Positions 47,801 through 56,928 are shown, counted from the stretch's first letter. The stretch: DNA of 64,000 bases from Thiothrix caldifontis (GCF_900107695.1 NZ_FNQP01000011.1:62001-126000); one strand, 5' to 3'. The notes: generated by a model not told the origin, from the letters alone. Numbers and translations: made by a program.

Positions 47801-47938
47801 GCGTCTATCGTATTTATCGTTTGATTTGTCAACAGGTCGTTTCGTCGCTGAATACTGTACATCGTTACTGTCTGCACCTACTATCGACATTGGATAATAG
47901 TTTATAAAATAAATACGCTATAGTAGGTGGGGGCTTTT

Positions 47939-49753
47939 GTGGCCAATTTCGTTGATTTTTCGTCTAACATTGCCCTTTTAGGAGCGTTACTTGCCATTGG
48001 TGTGGTAGCGGTTTTGGTATGGTGGTGGTTATCTGCTCGCCGTCAGTTTGACCGACAATTGCGTTTGGCACAGCAAAATATGTTGGTGTCCTCCCTGTCT
48101 GATGTTCAGGAATCGGCGGTTTTGGTTGATAGCAATGGCTTGGTTGATTTTGTCAATCCTGCGGCTGAAAAAATCCTGAATTACAAACTTCGTAGTGCAC
48201 GAGGCAAGCACTACGGTGAGTTATTTACTTTAATTGACCCTTTAACACGTAACCCTGTCAGTTGGTTGGATATCGCTAAGCGCAATGACCGTCCCTTATT
48301 GCGTTATGCATTGCTGAATACAGCAGGGTTGAACGATGTGCAAGTGACTTATACGGTGCAGCCCGTATTATTTGAGGATACTGATAAGCCTTGTTATTTG
48401 CTATTAGTACGTGATCAGACCGAATTACATGCGATGCAACTGCGTTTGGATCACGTTGAAATGCATGATCAGCAAACGTTGCTGTTGAATCGTAAAAGCT
48501 TTGAATTACGTTTAAAAGTAGCGATTGATCAGGTGCGTCAACACGGTGTTAAACATTCGTTTTGTTTGATTTCGATGGATCAATTCAAACTGGTGAACGA
48601 TGCGATGGGGCATAATGCCGGGGATGTGTTGATTGAGCGCATTTCACGGATGTTGAAAGAGGAGATTGACGCTCGCCGAGATATTTTGGCGCGTTTAGGC
48701 GGTGATGAATTTGGGATTTTGTTTCAAGAAATTGAGCCATCGGTTGCCATTCGAGCGGCTGAGCAAATTCGCATAAAACTTGAACAATATGCCTTTGATT
48801 GGAACAAGATGCGCCAAAAAGTGACGGCGAGTATTGCATTTGTGCCACTTTATAAAGGTCTGAAAACGCCGAATCGTATCTTGGCGGAAGCGGATGCAGC
48901 GTGTAGGGTTGCCAAGGCTAAAGGTGGTAATCGCATCCATATTTACAAGCCAAATGATCAGGAAGTAACCAAGCATCGAGGTAATATGGTCTGGCTTGGT
49001 CGGTTGAAAAAAGCCATTGATGCCAGTAATTTTCGCTTGGTTGCACAGCCTATCCACCCCCTGAATCCGGGAGAATTCAAGAAACCATTTTGTCACTATG
49101 AAGTGTTGATACGCTTGTATGATGAAAGCAACCAACCGGTGTCACCGGATGAGTTTATTCCTGCTGCCGAATATTATTCGATGATGCCGCGTTTGGATCG
49201 TTGGGTGGTGCGTAAACTGTTACAAACGTTACGTGAAATTACTCAGCAAGTGCCTCGCCCCATTTTTGCGGTGAATTTATCAGGGCAGAGTTTAGATGAG
49301 CAGGATTTCCTGAGATTTGTACTGGATGAAATTCAAGAAGCTGGGATTAGCCCCGCTATGTTGTGTTTTGAGATTACTGAGCGGGTCGCTATTCATAATC
49401 TTGAGTTAGCACAACATTTTATTCAAACCCTGAAGGGCTTGGGGTGCAGTTTCTCTCTCGATGATTTTGGTACAGGGGTCAGTTCCTTTGGTTATCTGAA
49501 GTCGTTGCCGGTAGATTATCTGAAAATTGATGGCAGTTTTATCAAGGATATTATTAACGATGACGTGGCACACGCGATGGTGCATTCGGTCAATCAAGTC
49601 GGGCATTTGATGGGGTTGAAAGTGATTGCGGAGTATGTCGAAAACGATCGGGTCATACAGATTCTACGAGAGATTGGTGTAGACTACGGGCAAGGTTATG
49701 GCATTTCTAAACCGATTCCGATCGAAGAAGCTGTGCGCAATCACATGAGTTAA
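47939..49753 (+). CDS. PAS-GGDEF-EAL cyclic di-GMP protein, membrane-anchored
   Basis: The protein of about 604 residues has one N-terminal membrane helix (IALLGALLAIGVVAVLVWWW), a PAS-like domain (about 45-150), a GGDEF domain with an intact LGGDEF site, and an EAL domain. The EAL motif reads EVLIR, with the other catalytic motifs retained (NLSGQ, CFEITE, DDFGTG, KIDGSF, AEYVE, QGYGISKP). It could therefore both make and break cyclic di-GMP; EVL variants can be active. I chose GTG 47939, just after AGGTGGGGG; GTG 47927 in the same frame lies inside that site. Confidence 0.92.
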   Translation: MANFVDFSSNIALLGALLAIGVVAVLVWWWLSARRQFDRQLRLAQQNMLVSSLSDVQESAVLVDSNGLVDFVNPAAEKILNYKLRSARGKHYGELFTLIDPLTRNPVSWLDIAKRNDRPLLRYALLNTAGLNDVQVTYTVQPVLFEDTDKPCYLLLVRDQTELHAMQLRLDHVEMHDQQTLLLNRKSFELRLKVAIDQVRQHGVKHSFCLISMDQFKLVNDAMGHNAGDVLIERISRMLKEEIDARRDILARLGGDEFGILFQEIEPSVAIRAAEQIRIKLEQYAFDWNKMRQKVTASIAFVPLYKGLKTPNRILAEADAACRVAKAKGGNRIHIYKPNDQEVTKHRGNMVWLGRLKKAIDASNFRLVAQPIHPLNPGEFKKPFCHYEVLIRLYDESNQPVSPDEFIPAAEYYSMMPRLDRWVVRKLLQTLREITQQVPRPIFAVNLSGQSLDEQDFLRFVLDEIQEAGISPAMLCFEITERVAIHNLELAQHFIQTLKGLGCSFSLDDFGTGVSSFGYLKSLPVDYLKIDGSFIKDIINDDVAHAMVHSVNQVGHLMGLKVIAEYVENDRVIQILREIGVDYGQGYGISKPIPIEEAVRNHMS

Positions 49754-49768
49754 GGTTTATACACACGC

Positions 49769-51118
49769 ATGAAAATTCATATTTTGGGTATCTGTGGCAC
49801 GTTCATGGGCGGTATTGCCCTGTTGGCACGGGAACAGGGGCATGAAGTCACCGGTTCCGATACTAACATCTACCCGCCGATGAGCACGATGTTGGCGGAG
49901 CAGGGTGTGGCGATTATCCAAGGTTTCCAGCCACACGATTTACCTGCTGATGCGGATACGCTGGTAGTGGGCAATGTTATGCGCCGTGGTTTGGATATTG
50001 TTGAGCATATGTTGGATCACAACCTGCCGTACACGTCTGGTCCTCAGTGGTTAGGTGAACAAATTCTGCGGGAACGTTGGGTGTTGGCGGTGGCAGGCAC
50101 TCACGGCAAAACCACGACCGCGAGTATGTTGGCGTGGATTTTGGAATATGCTGGTTTGAATCCGGGGTTTCTGATTGGTGGTGTGCCGCAAAATTTTGGC
50201 GTATCTGCGCGTTTGGGCGATTCACCGTTTTTTGTGGTGGAAGCCGACGAATACGATACCGCTTTTTTTGATAAGCGTTCTAAGTTTGTGCACTACCATC
50301 CGCGTACTGTGGTTCTGAATAATCTGGAATACGATCACGCCGACATTTTTCCCGATGTACAGGCGATTAAAACCCAGTTTCACCATTTGATGCGTACTGT
50401 GCCGGGTAGTGGTTTGGCGGTGGTAAATGGGCAAGATGCTAACCTGAAAAATACCTTGGCAATGGGGTGCTGGACACCGGTAGAAACCTTTGCCGATGGT
50501 GATTGGCAAGCGGAGTATTTACAAGCGGATGGCAGTGAGTTTCGTGTCCTCTACCACGGTGTGGAACAGGGTATGGTGCATTGGACGTTATTGGGCGAAC
50601 ACAATGTTAACAATGCGTTAGCGGCGATTGCAGCGGCGCGTCATGCCGGTGTTCCGGCAGAACATGCGATTGCGGGCTTGGCGGAGTTCCAAGGGGTGAA
50701 ACGGCGGATGCAAGTGCGGGGTACGGTGCGTGATGTCACCGTATACGATGACTTTGCGCATCACCCGACGGCGATTACCACCACACTGGCAGGTTTGCGG
50801 GCAAAAGTGGGTAAGGCACGCATTATTGCGTTGCTGGAGCCCCGCTCTAATACCATGAGATTGGGGATACACAAAGTGCAATTGGCTAAATCCTTGCAAG
50901 CTGCTGATGCTGTGTTTCTCTACCAGCCTCAAGGTTTAGGGTGGGATCTGGCGGATGTCGTGGCAGACATCGGTGCAAAAGCGCAGTTATTTCAGGGTAT
51001 TGATGCGCTGGCAGCTACTGTGGCGGATAGTGCGCAAGCGGGAGACCATGTTCTGGTTATGAGTAATGGCGGTTTCGGTGGGATTCATGACAAGCTGTTA
51101 GCACGATTGGCGAATTGA
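49769..51118 (+). CDS. mpl: UDP-MurNAc:L-Ala-gamma-D-Glu-meso-DAP ligase Mpl
   Basis: Mpl recycles peptidoglycan by attaching recovered tripeptide to UDP-MurNAc. The N-terminal MKIHILGICGTFMGGIALLA, the P-loop GTHGKTTT (110-117), EADEYDTAFFDKRSKFVHY and the C-terminal DDFAHHPTAI...LEPRSNTMRLG are those of Mpl rather than MurC. It has 449 residues. It complements the MurC-F genes of the dcw cluster, 26 kb away. It lies 15 bases after the GGDEF/EAL gene and 12 before ubiX. Confidence 0.96.
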   Translation: MKIHILGICGTFMGGIALLAREQGHEVTGSDTNIYPPMSTMLAEQGVAIIQGFQPHDLPADADTLVVGNVMRRGLDIVEHMLDHNLPYTSGPQWLGEQILRERWVLAVAGTHGKTTTASMLAWILEYAGLNPGFLIGGVPQNFGVSARLGDSPFFVVEADEYDTAFFDKRSKFVHYHPRTVVLNNLEYDHADIFPDVQAIKTQFHHLMRTVPGSGLAVVNGQDANLKNTLAMGCWTPVETFADGDWQAEYLQADGSEFRVLYHGVEQGMVHWTLLGEHNVNNALAAIAAARHAGVPAEHAIAGLAEFQGVKRRMQVRGTVRDVTVYDDFAHHPTAITTTLAGLRAKVGKARIIALLEPRSNTMRLGIHKVQLAKSLQAADAVFLYQPQGLGWDLADVVADIGAKAQLFQGIDALAATVADSAQAGDHVLVMSNGGFGGIHDKLLARLAN

Positions 51119-51130
51119 GATGGTCGGTAC

Positions 51131-51742
51131 TTGAAAACCATTACTTTGATTATGACCGGCGCATCCGGTGCGCAATACGGTTTGCGTTTGTTGGAATTTC
51201 TGTTGCAACACGGTTATCGGGTATTTCTGCTCTTGTCTCGCCCTGCACAAGTGGTGGTCAATATGGAAACAGAACACCGTTTACCAGGGCGTGCAGGCGA
51301 CATTCAAACCTATTTCACGAATTTGTATGGCGCACCGCCGGGGCAACTACAAGTATTCGAGCGTGAACAATGGGCTGCACCGATTGCCAGCGGCAGCGGT
51401 GTGGCGGATGCGACGGTAGTTTGCCCCTGTACCACTGGTACACTTTCTGCGATTGCTTGCGGAAGTAGCCGTAATTTGATCGAACGCGCCGCTGATGTGT
51501 GTTTGAAAGAACGCAAAAAACTGATTTTAGTGGTGCGCGAAACCCCGTTTTCTGAGATTCATCTGGAAAACATGCTGAAACTGGCGCGGATGGGGGTTAT
51601 TATCATGCCCGCCAATCCGGGCTTTTACCAACGCCCGACATCCGTGCAGGAACTGGTTGATTTCATGGTGGCGCGGGTACTGGATCACTTAGGCATTCCT
51701 CATCAGTTATTGCCCCGCTGGGGTGAAACGCCGTTGGAATAG
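51131..51742 (+). CDS. ubiX: Flavin prenyltransferase UbiX
   Basis: UbiX attaches a dimethylallyl group to FMN to make the prenylated cofactor used by the UbiD decarboxylase in ubiquinone synthesis. The 203-residue protein has TGASGAQYGLRLLE, IASGSGVADATVVCPCTTGTLSAIA, RAADVCLKERKKLILVVRETPFSEIHLENM and PANPGFYQRP, all family hallmarks. The start is TTG 51131; no ATG or GTG gives the conserved N-terminus. ubiD is not in the window. Confidence 0.95.
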   Translation: MKTITLIMTGASGAQYGLRLLEFLLQHGYRVFLLLSRPAQVVVNMETEHRLPGRAGDIQTYFTNLYGAPPGQLQVFEREQWAAPIASGSGVADATVVCPCTTGTLSAIACGSSRNLIERAADVCLKERKKLILVVRETPFSEIHLENMLKLARMGVIIMPANPGFYQRPTSVQELVDFMVARVLDHLGIPHQLLPRWGETPLE

Positions 51743-51776
51743 TCCACTTTTTACTTTTATACACAGGAGCTATGCC

Positions 51777-52139
51777 ATGGCAACCATGGAAATGACCGCA
51801 CAAGATTTTGAAGAGACTATCACCACCAATGACATCGTTATCATTGACTTTTGGGCACCTTGGTGCGGGCCGTGCCGTTCGTTTGCACCCATTTTTGAAA
51901 AGGTTTCTGACAACCACACTGACATCGTGTTTGCTAAGGTGAATACAGAGGAAGAGCAAGAGTTGGCAGGGCATTTCCAGATTCGTTCCATCCCGACGTT
52001 GATGATTTTCCGTGAACAGGTGATCTTGTTTGCGGAAGCCGGTATGTTGAGTGAGCCGCAACTGGAGCAAGTGATTGCCAAGGTTCGTGAGCTGGATATG
52101 GCTAAGGTTCATGCCGATATTGCGGCACAGCAGCAATAA
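51777..52139 (+). CDS. Thioredoxin-family protein
   Basis: The 120-residue product has a full thioredoxin domain with active site WAPWCGPC and the cis-proline loop RSIPTLMIF. It is a cytoplasmic disulfide reductase by sequence. Unlike classical thioredoxin 1 it has a C-terminal extension of about 12 residues ending in AAQQQ, so it may be a TrxA-like paralogue. ATG 51777 follows AGGAG; the frame runs upstream into ubiX without a ribosome binding site. A palindromic repeat follows the stop. Confidence 0.92.
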   Translation: MATMEMTAQDFEETITTNDIVIIDFWAPWCGPCRSFAPIFEKVSDNHTDIVFAKVNTEEEQELAGHFQIRSIPTLMIFREQVILFAEAGMLSEPQLEQVIAKVRELDMAKVHADIAAQQQ

Positions 52140-52144
52140 TCATG

Positions 52145-52180
52145 CTGGTGTAGAGACGCAAAATGTTGCGTCTCTACCAG
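52145..52180. repeat. Palindromic repeat-like element (GTAGAGACG type)
   Basis: TAGAGACGCAA and TTGCGTCTCTA form a perfect 11-bp stem around a four-base loop, and CTGG/CCAG extends it past a two-base bulge. It lies between convergent genes and could end transcription on both strands, though no T run follows. GTAGAGACG-type palindromes of this kind are common intergenic repeats in some bacteria, notably cyanobacteria, from general knowledge. Confidence 0.65.
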
Positions 52181-52202
52181 AATCTGTCGCTTAGGTTGTA
52201 TG

Positions 52203-52811
52203 CTAAAAACCCCATAGCGCGAAAAAGCTGACAAAGCCGATAGCCAAAATACTGTAAAATTCAATGGCACGTCCCCTGCCTACTGGCATCAAAGCGGAGC
52301 GCATCCCTGTTTTCGTTTCTACGAACCGTGCATTATCGAGATCGTCCAACAATAAATGCAGCAAATAACTGGTGCTGGAAGCTAAAAAGGCGGGTAATGC
52401 TGCCGCTGCGCCAACGGTTAAATAAGCAACCCATGCTACACCTAACGATAAGCACACTGCTGCGATGACTGAATGGGTATGCCCACCACGCTTCATGATT
52501 TGGCTTAACACTTCCCAAAAGTGTGAAACCATGAATAAAGCAATCGGTATGGCAATTAATAAATCGGCTGGTCGGTAGAAAAACTGGATGCTAGGCACAA
52601 TGACGGCAGCGACTTGGCTAAGGCGTTGCACGACTCGGAAACTGCTGGAGTGAATATCATCAATATCTGCCAACAAGCCACCAACATAGCCGCTCAGAGC
52701 AGTGACACCGATGATTTCCCAGCCTAATTCTGGTGCGATAATGGAAGACACTGCGGCAGATCCTACGCCAGTCGCGACTGCTGCCAGATGGTATGTACTG
52801 CATTCTGCCAT
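52203..52811 (-). CDS. YdjM-like membrane protein (DUF457 metal-dependent hydrolase family)
   Basis: The 202-residue protein has about four membrane segments and the DUF457/YdjM histidine-aspartate pattern: TYHLAAVATGVG, LLADIDDIHSSS, MKRGGHTHSVIAA and YLLHLLLDDLDNARF. The family is annotated as membrane-bound metal-dependent hydrolases and E. coli ydjM is under LexA control; the substrate is unknown. I see no LexA box upstream. It is convergent with the thioredoxin gene. Confidence 0.82.
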   Translation of the reverse strand: MAECSTYHLAAVATGVGSAAVSSIIAPELGWEIIGVTALSGYVGGLLADIDDIHSSSFRVVQRLSQVAAVIVPSIQFFYRPADLLIAIPIALFMVSHFWEVLSQIMKRGGHTHSVIAAVCLSLGVAWVAYLTVGAAAALPAFLASSTSYLLHLLLDDLDNARFVETKTGMRSALMPVGRGRAIEFYSILAIGFVSFFALWGF

Positions 52812-53100
52812 GGTACTTGCCCCTAATGAATCGTGTTATTACTTTATTGCCCGTTGTTTCATGCCTCTGCCCACAGGCTGAAACTTCTTCTATTTAGAAA
52901 GATTTGCTCGGATAAGTTCCTGTTACTTAGCTTGGTCAAGCCAAGTTTAAAAAACGAGGGAGGGGTGCTCCCTCATACGGGCTTTTGCGTCGATTTGACT
53001 CAATTGTTTTTTATGATAAGTATGAGCAATCTTATATCAATAAAGCTGAATGGGAGATAAATAAGCAAGACGAAAAGGGCTGCACGGGTTTTTGAATAGC
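52812..53100. other. Gap with minus-strand promoter/terminator signals and no clear gene
   Basis: No convincing protein gene lies between the YdjM-like gene and aroC; a 75-codon + strand frame at 52833-53060 lacks a ribosome binding site and family features. On the minus strand there is a TTGATA/TATCAT pair (53035-53040 and 53013-53018, 16-base spacer) and, downstream, a hairpin with a T run (52949-52974). Together these could produce a transcript of roughly 55-60 bases. Confidence 0.4.
52949..52974 (-). terminator. Minus-strand intrinsic terminator
   Basis: Read on the minus strand, GAGGGAG and CTCCCTC form a 7-bp GC-rich stem with a 5-base loop, followed by G and six T. No minus-strand gene ends here, so it may end a small RNA or an antisense transcript from the aroC promoter region. 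Confidence 0.7.
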
Positions 53101-53109
53101 TGTTACAAT
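53101..53109 (+). promoter_or_regulatory. Extended -10 promoter at the aroC start codon
   Basis: TG-T-TACAAT is a strong extended -10 element. Its last base is seven bases before the A of the aroC ATG (53117), so transcription is predicted to start at or next to the start codon. No ribosome binding site lies between. Confidence 0.6.
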
Positions 53110-53116
53110 CACCCCC

Positions 53117-54214
53117 ATGTCAGGAAATACCTTTGGAAAACTATTTTCCGTGACCTCCTTCGGCGAGAGTCATGGGCCCGCAATCGGTTGCATCGTGGAT
53201 GGCTGCCCGCCCGGACTCGTCCTCACCGAAGCCGATATTCAAATTGACCTTGATCGGCGCAAGCCGGGGCAAAGTCGCCACACCACCCAGCGGCGTGAAG
53301 CCGACGCGGTGCAAATCCTTTCCGGTGTATTCGAGGGTAAAACCACGGGTACGACGATTGCTTTGCTTATCCATAATACGGATCAGCGCTCGAAGGATTA
53401 CGGCGACATTATGGATCGTTTCCGTCCCGGTCACGCCGATTACACGTATTACAAAAAATACGGCTTCCGCGATTACCGTGGGGGAGGGCGTTCTTCAGCT
53501 CGCGAAACGGCGATGCGCGTTGCGGCAGGGGCGATTGCTAAGAAGTGGTTGCTGGAACGTTACGGCGTGGTGATTCGCGGCTATTTGTCGCAACTCGGCC
53601 CCATCGTTGCAGAAACCTTGGATTGGGACGAAATCGCCAATAACCCCTTCTTCTGCCCGGATGCCAGTAAAGTGCAGCCGATGGAAGATTACATGGATGC
53701 CTTGCGCAAAGAAGGCAATTCCGTCGGTGCGAAAATCACCACGGTAGCGTCCAACGTGCCGCCCGGTTGGGGTGAACCGATTTTCGACCGGCTGGATGCG
53801 GATATTGCGCACGCGATGATGTCGATCAATGCGGCAAAGGGTGTGGAAATCGGTGCAGGTTTTGCTTGCGTGGCGCAAAAAGGCACGGAACACCGTGATG
53901 AAATCACCATGCAAGGCTTCCTAAGCAACCATTCTGGGGGCGTATTGGGGGGTATTTCATCGGGTCAGGAAATCATTGTGCATACTGCGTTCAAGCCCAC
54001 CTCCAGTATGCGCTTGCCGGGGCGTACTGTGAATCTGTCCGGTGATGCGGTAGAAGTGATTACCAAAGGGCGGCATGACCCGTGCGTTGGGATTCGTGCT
54101 ACGCCGATTTGCGAGGCAATGCTCGCAATTACGTTGATGGATCATGCGTTGCGGCATCGCGGGCAGAATGCGGATGTGACGACCGAATTGCCGGATATTC
54201 CAGCTTCAGCATGA
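53117..54214 (+). CDS. aroC: Chorismate synthase AroC
   Basis: AroC makes chorismate from EPSP with reduced FMN, the last shikimate step. The family start [33 protein letters not shown], the segments [39 protein letters not shown] and the C-terminal [20 protein letters not shown] are intact in 365 residues. No ribosome binding site precedes the ATG and a promoter lies right beside it, so the message may be leaderless. The stop overlaps the MFS gene start by four bases. Confidence 0.97.
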   Translation: MSGNTFGKLFSVTSFGESHGPAIGCIVDGCPPGLVLTEADIQIDLDRRKPGQSRHTTQRREADAVQILSGVFEGKTTGTTIALLIHNTDQRSKDYGDIMDRFRPGHADYTYYKKYGFRDYRGGGRSSARETAMRVAAGAIAKKWLLERYGVVIRGYLSQLGPIVAETLDWDEIANNPFFCPDASKVQPMEDYMDALRKEGNSVGAKITTVASNVPPGWGEPIFDRLDADIAHAMMSINAAKGVEIGAGFACVAQKGTEHRDEITMQGFLSNHSGGVLGGISSGQEIIVHTAFKPTSSMRLPGRTVNLSGDAVEVITKGRHDPCVGIRATPICEAMLAITLMDHALRHRGQNADVTTELPDIPASA

Positions 54215-55389
54215 AGAACCCCCCCCCCGGAGTAAAGCCGCCTTATGGGCGGCTTTCGGCTTTCTACTTCGCCTATTTTGCGGCACTCGGTGTGTTTGTG
54301 CCGTATTGGACAGTGTATCTGAAAAACATTGCCGGATTTTCACCGGCACAAATCGGTGAATTAATGGCGGTGTTTATGGCAACCAAGATTGTTGCACCGT
54401 TCATTTGGGGCTGGTTGGCGGATCATACTGGGGAGCGCTTGCGTATTATTCGTATTGCCAGTTTACTCGCGGTGGTGTGTTTTGCCGGGGTGTATTGGCA
54501 ACACAGCTTTGGGTGGATGGCGGTTGTTATGGTGGGGTTTGGGTTTTTCTGGAACGCTTCGTTGCCACAATTTGAGGCATTGACCCTGAACCATTTGGGT
54601 AGCCACATTGGGCGTTATAGCCGTATTCGCTTGTGGGGGTCGGTGGGGTTCATTGTGACGGTAGCGACTTTGCCAGCGGTGTTGGAACGCTATGGCGTGG
54701 CAGTGGTGATGGATGCCTTGTTGTTGCTGTTTGTGGGGATCTGGTTGTCAACAGGGTTGGTGCAAGATAAGCCTCATGCTGAGCAAAGCATTGCAGCCAG
54801 TCGTTTGCGTGAAGTGTTGCGTCATCCTGCCGTGTGGGTGTTGTTGTTAGCGTGTGCGTTGCAACAGGCGAGTCACGGTGCTTATTACACGTTTTTTAGT
54901 ATTTATTTGGAAGATCACGGCTATTCACGCCAGGTGACTGGGTGGATGTGGGCGTTGGGCGTGATGGCTGAAGTGGGCTTGTTTGTGGTGATGCATCGCT
55001 TGATTGGGCGGTTTGGGGCGGCGCATTTGTTTGTTTGGGCGTTATTGTTAACCGCTTTACGCTGGGTGGTGTTGGGGACTTGGGCAGATAATGGGGTGGT
55101 ATTGATGGTGTCGCAATTATTTCATGCGGCTACTTACGGTTTATTTCATGCTTCAGCGATTCATTTGATACACCACCAATTTCCGGGAAAATTACAAGGT
55201 AGGGGACAAGCCTTATATTCCGGCTTAAGTTATGGTGTTGGCGGTGCATTGGGGAGCTTATTCAGTGGCTATGTTTGGGAATATTGGGGGGCTGTGAATA
55301 CTTTTTATGCCGCTGCGGCGCTTGCTGCTGGCGCTTGGTTGTTGGCGCTAATTTATGTAAGGGAGGAAGCCCATGTCATTCACCGTTGA
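54211..55389 (+). CDS. MFS transporter (HcaT/PPP-like) with C10 tract at its start
   Basis: The 392-residue protein has about twelve membrane helices. Family marks of the 3-phenylpropionate/LacY-type MFS_1-like group are [33 protein letters not shown] at the start and [42 protein letters not shown] near the end. The substrate is unknown. ATG 54211 overlaps the aroC stop. Codons 3-6 contain ten consecutive C (54219-54228), and an inverted repeat (54234-54256) follows, so slippage could switch the frame. No in-frame start occurs after the tract before the first helix. The stop overlaps birA by 17 bases. Confidence 0.88.
   Translation: MKNPPPGVKPPYGRLSAFYFAYFAALGVFVPYWTVYLKNIAGFSPAQIGELMAVFMATKIVAPFIWGWLADHTGERLRIIRIASLLAVVCFAGVYWQHSFGWMAVVMVGFGFFWNASLPQFEALTLNHLGSHIGRYSRIRLWGSVGFIVTVATLPAVLERYGVAVVMDALLLLFVGIWLSTGLVQDKPHAEQSIAASRLREVLRHPAVWVLLLACALQQASHGAYYTFFSIYLEDHGYSRQVTGWMWALGVMAEVGLFVVMHRLIGRFGAAHLFVWALLLTALRWVVLGTWADNGVVLMVSQLFHAATYGLFHASAIHLIHHQFPGKLQGRGQALYSGLSYGVGGALGSLFSGYVWEYWGAVNTFYAAAALAAGAWLLALIYVREEAHVIHR
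54234..54256 (+). terminator. Hairpin inside the 5' end of the MFS gene
   Basis: AAAGCCGCC and GGCGGCTTT form a perfect 9-bp stem with a 5-base loop, 20 bases after the aroC stop. It looks like a terminator for aroC, but it is within the MFS reading frame. It may act as an attenuator between the two genes. Confidence 0.5.
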
Positions 55390-56164
55390 GCCGTTGTCTG
55401 CCAGTAATATCGGCTGCCACTTGGATACGGCGACGGTATTGGCTTTGCATGGGCTGTATGTTTTTCCTGAGGTGGACTCTACCAATGCATGGGCGTTACA
55501 ACAGGGCGTGTGCGGCGATGTGTGTTTGGCTGAGCAACAAAGTGCTGGAAGGGGTAGGCGTGGGCGGCAATGGCAATCGCCATGGGGGGCGAATATCTAC
55601 CTTTCTTTGCGTTGGTGTTTTACGCCAGTACCGGAACATTTGCCGTTATTGAGTTTAGTCACGGGATTGGCAGTTGCTGATGCGCTCGAAGATTGTGCAA
55701 TTCATGGACATGGCCTGAAATGGCCTAACGATGTGTACTATGATGGAAAGAAATTGGGTGGTATTTTACTGGAAGCGGTTGGTTCACAAGCACATGTGGT
55801 AATCGGTATTGGCTTAAATGTGAATATGTTGCCAGAAGCAGGCGCTGTTATTGATCAACCATGGACGAGTCTGCAACAAATTAGCGGTCAGTCGGTAGAT
55901 CGCAATGCAGTAGTGGCGGCGATATTACAGCGTTTGGTTAGGCGTTTGCAGGATTTTCCCTGTTTGGATATGGCGCAATTCCAGCAGGATTGGCAGCAGC
56001 GTGATTTGTTGCAGGGGCGCGAGGTGCAAGTACACAGCGGGCGGGAAAGTCTGCAAGGGCTTGCATCAGGTGTCGATCATTGTGGACAATTGCGTATCAT
56101 TTTGCATGATGGATCAATAAAAAATCTATCGTCAGCAGAGGTCTCAGTGCGATTAGGAATGTAA
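55373..56164 (+). CDS. birA: Biotin--protein ligase BirA, without DNA-binding domain
   Basis: This enzyme activates biotin with ATP and attaches it to the carboxyl carrier protein of acetyl-CoA carboxylase. The catalytic domain is complete: EVDSTNAWAL, AGRGRRGRQWQSPWGANIYLSL (biotinyl-AMP loop, 58-79), LKWPNDVYYDGKKLGGILLE and VIGIGLNVNM. The C-terminal SH3-like domain follows. The protein is 263 residues and lacks the N-terminal helix-turn-helix of E. coli BirA (321 residues), so it should not repress a biotin operon. It overlaps the MFS gene by 17 bases. Confidence 0.95.
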   Translation: MSFTVEPLSASNIGCHLDTATVLALHGLYVFPEVDSTNAWALQQGVCGDVCLAEQQSAGRGRRGRQWQSPWGANIYLSLRWCFTPVPEHLPLLSLVTGLAVADALEDCAIHGHGLKWPNDVYYDGKKLGGILLEAVGSQAHVVIGIGLNVNMLPEAGAVIDQPWTSLQQISGQSVDRNAVVAAILQRLVRRLQDFPCLDMAQFQQDWQQRDLLQGREVQVHSGRESLQGLASGVDHCGQLRIILHDGSIKNLSSAEVSVRLGM

Positions 56165-56169
56165 TAGTA

Positions 56170-56928
56170 ATGGTTTTGCTGGTAGATGCAGGCAACTCAC
56201 GCCTGAAATGGTCGGAGCTTGATACTGCGGGTAATCTGTCTACCCAGCAGGCATGGGCGTATGGTGATCGCCCTGCATTGAGCGCTTTTTTAGATTTACT
56301 GGATGCTTATCCGCAGGTGGCACATATCACGTTGGTGCATGTTTTAACGCACTTGTTTGCTGAGAGTGTGCAAGTGGCTTGCGAACAACGCGGTATCCAT
56401 TTACACAGTGTGTGTTCTGTATCGTGTGCTTATGGCATTGTTAATGGCTACCAACAGCCTAGTGCCTTGGGAGCTGACCGTTTCGTGGGTTTAGTGGCAG
56501 CGCATCGTTTGGCGGGGGGAGAGGCCAGCATTGTGATTGATTGCGGCACTGCGATCACGGTGGATGCAGTTGGTCGTGACGGGCGGCATTTGGGGGGCTT
56601 GATTCTGCCCGGATTGCAATTGTCTGCTGAGGCTTTGATTGCACGCGCGCAGGGCAGACTTAGTTTGTCATTTGCACAACCTAACATTTTTGCAGACAGT
56701 ACCGGTAGGGCTATCGGTAGTGGTTGCTTATTTGGCTTAGTGGGGGCGATTGAGGGAATTTGTTCGCGGATGCAACAGGCTTTGCCGTCTCCTGCGGTAA
56801 GGGTATTAACGGGGGGGGATGCTGAGTATTTGCGTTCATGGTTGCCGGGTGATTATCTACTGCAACCAGACTTGTTGATGCAGGGGTTAGCCTATATTAC
56901 GGAGCAGGAAGCATGTACCAGTTGCTGA
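56170..56928 (+). CDS. coaX: Type III pantothenate kinase CoaX
   Basis: CoaX phosphorylates pantothenate, the first step of coenzyme A synthesis. The ASKHA fold is shown by LLVDAGNSRLKWSE, the segment QPSALGADRFVGLVAAH, IDCGTAITVDAV, LGGLILPGLQLSAEAL and the C-terminal VLTGGDAEYLRSWL. At 252 residues the length is usual. birA followed by coaX is a frequent order. It overlaps the SPOR-protein gene by 16 bases. A run of eight G lies in the coding sequence near 56811. Confidence 0.96.
   Translation: MVLLVDAGNSRLKWSELDTAGNLSTQQAWAYGDRPALSAFLDLLDAYPQVAHITLVHVLTHLFAESVQVACEQRGIHLHSVCSVSCAYGIVNGYQQPSALGADRFVGLVAAHRLAGGEASIVIDCGTAITVDAVGRDGRHLGGLILPGLQLSAEALIARAQGRLSLSFAQPNIFADSTGRAIGSGCLFGLVGAIEGICSRMQQALPSPAVRVLTGGDAEYLRSWLPGDYLLQPDLLMQGLAYITEQEACTSC

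Noticed and set aside
52833-53060. 75-codon + strand frame
   Set aside because: No ribosome binding site, no family features, and it reads across the minus-strand hairpin.
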